From DATARH01 sp046724035 (GTDB lineage Bacteria > Pseudomonadota > Alphaproteobacteria > ATCC43930 > CGMCC-115725): a stretch of DNA of 6,289 bases. The position numbers were made by a program, and so were the translations under genes. The notes below the pieces were generated by a model. That model did not search any database, was not told where the DNA came from, and saw only the letters and a program-made list of their open reading frames with translations. Positions 1-4,890 of the stretch are shown piece by piece; within the stretch, counting starts at the first letter, position 1; each line of letters begins with the position of its first letter. The stretch covers positions 1-6,289 of the forward strand of contig JBKOVT010000283.1 in NCBI GenBank assembly GCA_046724035.1. The letters run 5' to 3'.

Positions 1-34
1 CGAAATCGGGCCAAACCGAACAGAGAGGTGGGCG

Positions 35-1303
35 ATGGCAGCGGTCGATGCTGGGCGCGTGGCGTGGTGGCGCGAGCCCACCAAGGATCAATGGTATGCG
101 TGGTGGGCGGCCTGGCTCGGCTGGACGCTCGACGCCTTCGACTTCACGGTCTTCCTCTTAATCATCAAGCCGATCGCCGACGAGTTCGGCGTGCCGACGG
201 CCGAGGTCGCGATCGTCTTCACGCTGACCCTGTGGATGCGGCTGGTCGGCGCCGTCGCGTCCGGCTGGCTTGCCGACCGCATCGGCCGCAAGACGCCGCT
301 GATGATCTCGATCTTTTGGTACTCGATCTGCAATTTCATCGCCGGCTTCTCGCCGACTTTTCTGTTCCTCTTAATCTTCCGCACCCTTCTCGGCATCGGC
401 ATGGGCGCGGAATGGCCGGCCGGCGCGGCGCTCGCAATGGAGCAGTGGCCGATCCGCACGCGCGGCTTTATGAGCGGCGTGTTGCAGGGGTCGTGGAGCA
501 TCGGGTTTCTGCTGTCGAGCGTCATATACGGCCTCTTCTACGACTACATCGGCTGGCGCGGCATGCTGTGGATCGGCGTGTTGCCCGCGCTGTCGATCGT
601 CTGGATCCGCTATTACGTCAAAGAGCCCGAGGTCTGGGTCGAGAACCGGCGCCAGCAGCGCACCCAGCAGCGCGAGGTTCGCGCACCGCTGATCAGGATT
701 TTTCAGCGTGGCATGATCGCCAATACGCTCCTGGCGTGCTGGTGGATGGCGAGCAACTTCGTCCTCTATTATTCGATCTGGGCGTTGTTCGCGACGCATC
801 TGCAAGCCGACCTCAAGCTGACGACGATGGGCACGGCCGTGCCGTTCATGGTCGCCAACATCTTGAGTTTTCTTGGCATGGCGTTTTGGGGCTGGACGGC
901 GGATTTCATCGGCCGGCGCTGGGCGATGATGATCCCGGCGGCGATCGCGATCCCGGTGGCGCCGATGTACCTGTTCACGGCCGACCCGTTGTGGATCACG
1001 ATCGGCTTTGGGTTGCAGGGCGCGTTTGGCGGCGCCTTGTACAGCCAGTTGCCGGCCTATCTGTCGGAACGCTTCCCGACCGAGGTGCGGGCCACCGGCA
1101 GTGCCTTCTGCTACCACCAGGGAGCGATCCTCGGCGGTCTTGTCGCGCCGGTGCTGGCGTATTTCGCGACGACCTACAATGTCGGCTACGCCGTCCCGAT
1201 GCTGGTCGGGACGGTTGTCGCCGCCTTCAGTGTCGTTATTGCGCTGCTCCTCAGCCCCGAGACCAAGGGCAAGGAGTTGGTCGCCGATCTCGTCGTGGCA
1301 TAG
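35..1303 (+). CDS. MFS transporter, SHS (sialate/lactate:H+ symporter-like) family, copy 1
   Basis: A 422-residue inner-membrane carrier, predicted to take up an organic acid with protons. The cytoplasmic N-terminus runs to about residue 24. The first helix carries the acidic signature WTLDAFDF (30-37), matching the LDGFDF region of NanT-like proteins. The MFS loop 2-3 motif GWLADRIGRK is at 77-86 and its second-half repeat GWTADFIGRRW at 286-296. GIGMGAEWPAG (120-130), KEPEVW (196-201), ERFPTEVRAT (345-354) and a C-terminal PETKGKE are further family marks. Length fits a 12-helix MFS protein. The ATG at 35 is preceded by GAGAGG (23-28) at 6-nt spacing. Lactate, pyruvate or a similar monocarboxylate is a reasonable family-based guess; the sequence does not fix the substrate. 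It is a close paralogue of the transporter at 2455-3756. Its promoter lies outside the window. Confidence 0.93.
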   Translation: MAAVDAGRVAWWREPTKDQWYAWWAAWLGWTLDAFDFTVFLLIIKPIADEFGVPTAEVAIVFTLTLWMRLVGAVASGWLADRIGRKTPLMISIFWYSICNFIAGFSPTFLFLLIFRTLLGIGMGAEWPAGAALAMEQWPIRTRGFMSGVLQGSWSIGFLLSSVIYGLFYDYIGWRGMLWIGVLPALSIVWIRYYVKEPEVWVENRRQQRTQQREVRAPLIRIFQRGMIANTLLACWWMASNFVLYYSIWALFATHLQADLKLTTMGTAVPFMVANILSFLGMAFWGWTADFIGRRWAMMIPAAIAIPVAPMYLFTADPLWITIGFGLQGAFGGALYSQLPAYLSERFPTEVRATGSAFCYHQGAILGGLVAPVLAYFATTYNVGYAVPMLVGTVVAAFSVVIALLLSPETKGKELVADLVVA

Positions 1304-1313
1304 CCGCGCCGCA

Positions 1314-1337
1314 GGCCCGGCGCCATTGCGCCGGGCC
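1314..1337 (+). terminator. Hairpin terminator after first transporter
   Basis: A perfect 10-bp GC-rich stem, GGCCCGGCGC / GCGCCGGGCC, with a CATT loop begins 10 nt after the stop codon of the transporter. Only a weak pyrimidine stretch (CGCTTCT) follows and there is no U run, so termination may be partial or need Rho. Position and stem strength support a 3'-end role. Confidence 0.55.
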
Positions 1338-1343
1338 CGCTTC

Positions 1344-1365
1344 TCGGGTGCCGGATAGCACCCGA
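1344..1365. repeat. Second inverted repeat after first transporter
   Basis: An 8-bp inverted repeat, TCGGGTGC / GCACCCGA, with a 6-nt spacer (CGGATA) lies 6 nt past the first hairpin. It could be a second transcript-end stem-loop or a protein-binding dyad; the sequence does not decide between them. Confidence 0.4.
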
Positions 1366-1528
1366 TCCGCTGAAGCCGCGGCGCGCCTGCGGCCCCTGCT
1401 GCGCTGCTCCGTTACAACTTTTCACCGTGGCGATACGCTCGGTACATCAAGGGGTTACATCGACGCCTTTATCCTAAGTCAATCGGACCCCGACCGGGGC
1501 GCGTGAAACGAGGGATGAGGGCAATTCA
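1366..1528 (+). other. Leader region of the sigma-factor gene, no clear promoter
   Basis: This gap between the hairpins and the sigma-factor start must hold the promoter if the preceding hairpins terminate. I see no convincing sigma-70 pair and no GGAAC element. The one ordered feature is an imperfect direct repeat, GGTACATC (1441-1448) and GGTTACATC (1453-1461), spaced by AAGG. It might be a regulator or ECF recognition element. The GAGGG Shine-Dalgarno of the sigma gene is at 1517-1521. Confidence 0.25.
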
Positions 1529-2035
1529 ATGACCGACTACGCTCGGCTGCTCGAAGCGGAAATTCCCCGGCTGCGCCGCTATGCGCGGGCGCTGACCAGG
1601 GACGTGACACGCGCCGACGATCTCGTCCAGAGCTGCCTCGCCCGCGCGGTCGCCAAACAGCATCTGTGGCAGCCCGGCACCGATCTGCGCGCGTGGCTCT
1701 TCACGATCCTGCACAACCAGCATGTCAACGATGTCCGGCGCTCGGTGCGCGAAGCCAGCAGCATCGAGCTCAGCGAAGCCCCGCAATTGACGGTTCAGTC
1801 GAATGTAATGGCGTCCCTGGAGTTGCGTGACCTCGAAACCGCGCTTGGCAAGTTGCAGCCGGAGCAGCGCGAAGTAATCCTTCTCGTCGGGCTCGAAGGC
1901 ATGTCTTACGAGGAAGTGGCCGCGGTCCTCGAAATACCCGTCGGCACGGTGCGCTCGCGCCTCTCTCGCGGCCGCGACCAGCTGCGCCAGCTGATGGGCA
2001 TGGAGGCAAAGAACGAGCGGTTGCGCGCCGCTTGA
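1529..2035 (+). CDS. ECF-type RNA polymerase sigma factor
   Basis: A 168-residue sigma-70 family protein with only regions 2 and 4, the ECF layout. Region 2 spans about residues 10-75, with RADDLVQ (28-34) and the DLRAWLFTILHN core-binding and -10 recognition segment (52-63). A variable linker follows (76-97). Region 4 spans about 98-155, with LQPEQREVILL (109-119) and the helix-turn-helix GMSYEEVAAVLEIPVGTVRSR (124-144) for -35 recognition. It should direct RNA polymerase to a small stress- or signal-dependent regulon. The ATG is preceded by GAGGG (1517-1521) with 7-nt spacing. It resembles EcfG in general style, but the NepR/PhyR partners that usually accompany EcfG are absent, and no zinc-finger anti-sigma follows. 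A short ORF begins 10 nt downstream and may be co-transcribed. Its ECF subgroup and targets cannot be told from the sequence. Confidence 0.9.
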   Translation: MTDYARLLEAEIPRLRRYARALTRDVTRADDLVQSCLARAVAKQHLWQPGTDLRAWLFTILHNQHVNDVRRSVREASSIELSEAPQLTVQSNVMASLELRDLETALGKLQPEQREVILLVGLEGMSYEEVAAVLEIPVGTVRSRLSRGRDQLRQLMGMEAKNERLRAA

Positions 2036-2045
2036 ACTCCGGCCA

Positions 2046-2291
2046 GTGGTCGAATGCGGCGTTGCACGCATAATGCGGTACGGCGAGTACGAGGGGAGTT
2101 CGGCACGGTTCGCAAAAGGGGGCGGCAGGAAGGCGGTTATTTCAGTGGACGCTCACAACCTGCGAGCGCTCGCGCAACGATGCTGGGAATTGCTTCGGCG
2201 GGCCGTCAAGCCGGAGGTCAAAGAACAGCTCCGCGAGTGGGCGAAAGACTTTGAAGCCGAAGCCGCGGCGAAGGAGAAGAAGAAAAGCTAG
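2046..2291 (+). CDS. Small hypothetical charged helical protein downstream of sigma factor
   Basis: I do not recognise a named family. The longest frame starts at a GTG 10 nt after the sigma-factor stop and gives 81 residues. Three in-frame starts are possible: GTG 2046, ATG 2073 and GTG 2145. Only the last has a purine-rich ribosome site upstream (AGGAAGG, 2127-2133, 11-nt spacing); it would give 48 residues. The part beyond residue 34 looks like real protein: an amphipathic helical stretch containing LRALAQRCWELLRRAVKPEV, then QLREWAKDFEAEA and a lysine-rich tail. It recalls short rhizobial proteins with a C-x-E-L-x(n)-P-x(n)-Q-L-x-x-W/M-A pattern; that likeness is from memory, not a search. 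The N-terminal 33 residues look poor and may be untranslated. It has no membrane segment and no NepR or zinc-finger anti-sigma signature. The tight spacing suggests co-expression with the sigma factor. Confidence 0.55.
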   Translation: MVECGVARIMRYGEYEGSSARFAKGGGRKAVISVDAHNLRALAQRCWELLRRAVKPEVKEQLREWAKDFEAEAAAKEKKKS

Positions 2292-2354
2292 CGTCGCGCC
2301 CCGTGCCGGGCGTCAGTCGCAGGAAATGAGGACGAAGTTACGGCTTCGGGCCGC

Positions 2355-2383
2355 TTGTCGCTGATAATCCCGCTGGCTATAGT
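2355..2383 (+). promoter_or_regulatory. Sigma-70-type promoter of second transporter
   Basis: TTGTCG (2355-2360) and TATAGT (2378-2383) are separated by exactly 17 nt, close to the housekeeping consensus TTGACA-N17-TATAAT. Transcription would start near 2390, leaving a leader of about 65 nt before the ATG at 2455. This implies that the second transporter can be expressed independently of the sigma-factor genes. Confidence 0.6.
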
Positions 2384-2405
2384 CCGGAATGTAACAAGAT
2401 TCCGG
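2384..2405. promoter_or_regulatory. Candidate operator (inverted repeat at transcription start)
   Basis: A perfect 7-bp inverted repeat, CCGGAAT-N8-ATTCCGG, starts directly after the predicted -10 box and covers the predicted start site. A dimeric repressor bound here would block initiation, as many transporter regulators do. No regulator gene next to it identifies the binder. A stem-loop in the leader RNA is the alternative. A 7-bp direct repeat CGCGATC (2408-2414 and 2420-2426) lies just downstream. Confidence 0.45.
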
Positions 2406-2454
2406 CACGCGATCCCTGTCGCGATCGTCTGGAACCGATAGCGGGAGGAGCGTC

Positions 2455-3756
2455 ATGGCGGTAGCCGCGAGTACGGCAACTACGGTCGCGTGGTGGAAGG
2501 AGCCGACCAAAGACCAATGGCTCGCCTGGGTGGCGGCCTGGCTCGGCTGGACCCTGGATGCCTTCGACTTCACGATCTTTCTGTTGATCATGGTGCCGAT
2601 CGCGAAGGAATTTAACGTCCCGCTCGTCGATGTCACCTTTGTGTTCACGGTGACGCTGTGGCTGCGGTTGGTCGGCGCTACCGCATCGGGATGGCTGGCC
2701 GATCGAGCCGGGCGGAAACTGCCGCTGATGATCTCGATCCTCTGGTATTCGATCTGCAACTTCATCGCCGGATTTTCACCGAGCTTCTGGTTTCTGTTCC
2801 TGTTTCGCGCGCTGCTCGGCATCGGCATGGGCGCGGAATGGCCGGCCGGCGCGGCGCTCGCGATGGAATCGTGGCCAACCCGCTCGCGCGGCTTTATGAG
2901 CGGCGTATTGCAGGGCTCGTGGGGTCTCGGCTTTGCGCTGTCGAGCGCCGCTTACGGCCTGCTTTTCGACGCGATCGGCTGGCGTGGCCTGTTATGGCTC
3001 GGCGTGCTGCCCGCCTTGGTCGTCCTGTGGGTCCGCAAATACGTCAAAGAGCCCGAGGTCTGGAAGGAAAACCGGGAACAGCAACGTCTGCAAAAGCGGG
3101 AAGTGCACCTGCCGCTCATTGAGATTTTCCGCTGGCGCGTGCTGCCGAACACGCTGACCGCCTGTCTGTGGATGGGCAGCGGTTTTGTCTCCTATTACAC
3201 GATTTTCGGTCTGTTCCCGACGCATCTGCAGAAGGATCTCGGGTTTGGTCCGGGCGACGTGGCGCTTCCGATCCTGCTCTCGAACCTGATGCTGTTCGTC
3301 TCGAACTGCGTCTGGGGCGCGGTCGCCGACAGGATCGGCCGGCGCTGGGCGATGATCATCCCCGCGGCGATCGGCATCGTCGTGACGCCGTTCTATCTCG
3401 GCTTCTTCACCACCAGCTATGTCGTGCTGGTTGCGGCCTTTATCGTGCAGGGCTTTTTCGCCGGCGCCGTCTACGGCCAGAACCCGAGCTATCTGAACGA
3501 GCGCTTCCCGACCGAGGTGCGCGCGACCGCGGCCGGCTTCTGTTATCACCAGGGCGCGATCTGGGGTGGCCTCGTCGGGCCGTTGCTGGCGGCTTGGGCC
3601 GCGACCATGCCGGACGGCTTTACGATGCCGATGCTGATCATCACGGTCGCCAGCGAGATCGTGTTCATCATCGCCTTGCTCATGGGACCCGAGACAAAGG
3701 GGAAGGAGATGGTCTCCGATCTCCAGCTGGCCACCGCGCCGGCCGCGAGCGACTGA
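2455..3756 (+). CDS. MFS transporter, SHS (sialate/lactate:H+ symporter-like) family, copy 2
   Basis: A 433-residue paralogue of the first transporter with the same signatures: WTLDAFDF in helix 1 (32-39), GWLADRAGRK (79-88), GIGMGAEWPAG (122-132), KEPEVW (198-203), the second-half loop motif GAVADRIGRRW (288-298), PTEVRAT (352-358) and a C-terminal PETKGKE. It is predicted to be a proton-coupled organic-acid carrier of the inner membrane. By eye, the N-terminal halves of the two copies share about three quarters of residues, while the C-terminal halves are clearly less alike, so the substrates may differ. The ATG at 2455 is preceded by GGGAGGAG (2443-2450). The gene has its own sigma-70-like promoter and dyad upstream and a strong terminator downstream, so it is probably a single-gene unit. 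The substrate is unproven. Confidence 0.93.
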   Translation: MAVAASTATTVAWWKEPTKDQWLAWVAAWLGWTLDAFDFTIFLLIMVPIAKEFNVPLVDVTFVFTVTLWLRLVGATASGWLADRAGRKLPLMISILWYSICNFIAGFSPSFWFLFLFRALLGIGMGAEWPAGAALAMESWPTRSRGFMSGVLQGSWGLGFALSSAAYGLLFDAIGWRGLLWLGVLPALVVLWVRKYVKEPEVWKENREQQRLQKREVHLPLIEIFRWRVLPNTLTACLWMGSGFVSYYTIFGLFPTHLQKDLGFGPGDVALPILLSNLMLFVSNCVWGAVADRIGRRWAMIIPAAIGIVVTPFYLGFFTTSYVVLVAAFIVQGFFAGAVYGQNPSYLNERFPTEVRATAAGFCYHQGAIWGGLVGPLLAAWAATMPDGFTMPMLIITVASEIVFIIALLMGPETKGKEMVSDLQLATAPAASD

Positions 3757-3785
3757 GTAGACGCACCTCGGCGCGGATTTCGCGA

Positions 3786-3820
3786 CAGCCTCTCCCGATC
3801 TCGGGAGAGGCTGTTTTTTT
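3786..3820 (+). terminator. Rho-independent terminator of second transporter
   Basis: A perfect 13-bp stem (3786-3798 pairing with 3801-3813, CAGCCTCTCCCGA / TCGGGAGAGGCTG) has a 2-nt centre that would open to a larger loop, followed by seven T residues (3814-3820). It lies 30 nt after the transporter stop. The last T is also the first base of the stop-codon complement of the convergent lipoprotein gene, so the two 3' ends meet here. On the - strand no U run follows the stem, so it is polar toward the + strand. Confidence 0.93.
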
Positions 3821-4188
3821 CAGCGCGGCGGCAGGAGCGCCGCCAGCCCCGGCGTCATGACCAGCGTCACCGCGCTCTGGTAGTCCGAGGCCGGATGATC
3901 GGTGATCGCATAGGTCCAGCCCGGCCCGACACCGCGCGCCGGCAATACGGTAGTCGCCTCCTGGAAACCGGGGCGGCGGCATTGCACCAATACCGGAGCG
4001 GGGTCGATCGGCACGATCGCGATGGCCGGGGTCGGCTCAGCGGTGCCAATCGGCTGGCCAGCCCGGATCAAGGCACAGGAGGCGCCCGGCGGAACCGTGT
4101 TGACGAGGATTTCGATGCCCTTCGGCGGCGTGCCGCAACCCGCAAGCGCCGTGAGGCCGAGAACCGTCAGGGTGAGTTTGCGCCGCAT
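3820..4188 (-). CDS. Small lipoprotein with PEGA-like domain
   Basis: A 122-residue predicted lipoprotein. The N-terminus MRRK is followed by a hydrophobic stretch and a lipobox L-A-G-C with Cys18 as the lipidation site, so it should be exported and anchored to a membrane facing the periplasm. The mature part begins with a short G/T/P/K linker, then a stretch resembling a PEGA-type beta domain: VNTVPPGASC (29-38), the TP pair at 53-54 and VQCRRPGF (68-75). Cys38 and Cys70 are placed so that they could form a disulfide bridge across the small fold. The function is unknown; such domains are usually surface or envelope-associated modules. Only a weak ribosome site is seen (GGAG, 12-nt spacing). 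The gene is convergent with the second transporter and appears to be transcribed alone. Confidence 0.8.
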   Translation of the reverse strand: MRRKLTLTVLGLTALAGCGTPPKGIEILVNTVPPGASCALIRAGQPIGTAEPTPAIAIVPIDPAPVLVQCRRPGFQEATTVLPARGVGPGWTYAITDHPASDYQSAVTLVMTPGLAALLPPR

Positions 4189-4257
4189 GCCGAACCCGAG
4201 CTCCGCGAGCTGCTGTGGCCGGCAATGTACACCGAATTCGCCGCGCTAAAATCCCTT

Positions 4258-4276
4258 TGCCGGGCTTGTCCCGGCA
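4258..4276. repeat. REP-like palindrome, possible terminator of HPF operon
   Basis: A 7-bp inverted repeat, TGCCGGG-CTTGT-CCCGGCA, lies 30 nt past the stop of the HPF gene in its reading direction. The core GCCGGGCTTGTCCCGGC resembles short palindromes that I know to be dispersed between genes in Bradyrhizobium-type genomes. TTGTCCCG recurs at 4266-4273 and 4285-4292. In the - direction the stem is followed by AAAGGGATTTTA rather than an immediate U run, so a terminator role is possible but not clear. Confidence 0.5.
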
Positions 4277-4306
4277 CGGAGTCTTTGTCCCGAAATTTGG
4301 GGCGAC

Positions 4307-4873
4307 CTAGCCCGGGGCGCCTTCGGCCCGCCAGACCTTGCTGGCGATCGGCCCGGTATCGCCGACTGTCTCGACGAAATGCACGCGATCGCCGACCTCA
4401 AGCTCGTCGAAATCGCGCTGCATCAGGCTGTTGCGGTGGAAATAGAGCTGCGTCCCTTCATGCGTCAGGATAAAGCCGTGGTCCTCATTCGGGTAAAGCT
4501 GTGAGACTTGGCCCGCGAAGGGCGCATCGTGCAGCTTTACGTCGCCGCGCTGCTTGCGCTTGAAGTCGAGAAGGCGCCGCTCGGCGGCCTTGAACGCGTT
4601 GCGTACCGCGATACCGACATCGGGATCGGTGAATTTCTCGGCATGATGCGGTTCGTGGCTGACGGCGATCTCGTTTCCGGGCACGCGCATGTCGATGTGC
4701 ACATCGTAGAGGTTGCCGGTCTGGTGCCGCCGGTGCAGCTGCTCGACCGAGACGCGGCAGCCGATCAGATGCTCATAGAGCCGGTCGAGCTTGCCGACGC
4801 GCTTGCGAATGTCGCCCTCCAGCGTGGGCGAGGACGGCATGTTGTGAAAGACGATCTCCAGCGGTGTATCCAT
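4307..4873 (-). CDS. Ribosome hibernation factor (HPF/RaiA-like) fused to a cold-shock domain
   Basis: A 188-residue two-domain protein. Residues 1-109 match the HPF/RaiA (sigma-54 modulation, S30AE) fold: LEIVFHNMPSS (5-15), IRKRVGKLDRLYEHL (22-36), a YDVHIDMRVPGNEIAV strand pair (56-71), and a second helix with AVRNAFKAAERRL (89-101) followed by basic KRKQR. HPF domains bind the 30S decoding region and silence idle ribosomes. Residues 118-183 form a cold-shock domain: GQVSQLYPNEDHGFI (121-135, RNP1-like), LYFHR (143-147, RNP2-like) and the closing VHFVETVGDTGPIASKV (164-180), suited to binding single-stranded RNA. The domain replaces the dimerising C-terminal domain of long HPFs. The ATG is preceded by GGAGAAG (4887-4881) at 7-nt spacing. 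It lies 17 nt after the release-factor-like gene, so the two are almost certainly co-transcribed. Confidence 0.88.
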   Translation of the reverse strand: MDTPLEIVFHNMPSSPTLEGDIRKRVGKLDRLYEHLIGCRVSVEQLHRRHQTGNLYDVHIDMRVPGNEIAVSHEPHHAEKFTDPDVGIAVRNAFKAAERRLLDFKRKQRGDVKLHDAPFAGQVSQLYPNEDHGFILTHEGTQLYFHRNSLMQRDFDELEVGDRVHFVETVGDTGPIASKVWRAEGAPG

Positions 4874-4890
4874 CGCGTTTCTTCTCCGGG

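Noticed and set aside
371..1117. Antisense frame of 248 codons in the first transporter
   Set aside because: Composition of a GC-rich shadow (Arg/His/Asp-rich), no ribosome site, and an obvious real gene on the other strand.
28..1506. Long + strand frame of 492 codons over the first transporter
   Set aside because: Overlaps the transporter in another frame, is dominated by Arg/Ala/Gly/Asp as expected from shifted GC-rich codons, and has no family features. The shadow recurs over the second transporter because the DNA is similar.
1526..2071. Antisense frame across the sigma-factor gene
   Set aside because: The + strand sigma factor has clear region 2 and region 4 motifs; the reverse frame shows no recognisable domain.
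2046..2291. Small ORF as a NepR-type anti-sigma factor
   Set aside because: It lacks the NepR core pattern (G-x-x-L-R-x-x-Y...P-x-x-F-x-x-L-L), and there is no PhyR gene nearby.
2431..2435. GGAAC just before the second transporter as an EcfG -35 element
   Set aside because: It is only 19 nt from the ATG, so no correctly spaced GTT and start site could precede the gene.
2313..2828. Antisense frame covering the promoter and 5' part of the second transporter
   Set aside because: Much of it is a mirror of conserved transporter codons, and the same kind of frame appears at the same place opposite the first transporter.
2992..3549. Antisense frame of 185 codons in the second transporter
   Set aside because: Shadow composition; equivalent to the antisense frame in the first transporter.
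3786..3813. The 28-bp palindrome as a mobile-element end or attachment site
   Set aside because: It is followed by seven T residues directly after a gene stop, which is fully explained by a terminator; no transposase or integrase is present.
3895..4473. + strand frame spanning the lipoprotein and the HPF gene 3' end
   Set aside because: Crosses two genes with clear domains on the other strand, is very Arg-rich, and contains the palindrome.
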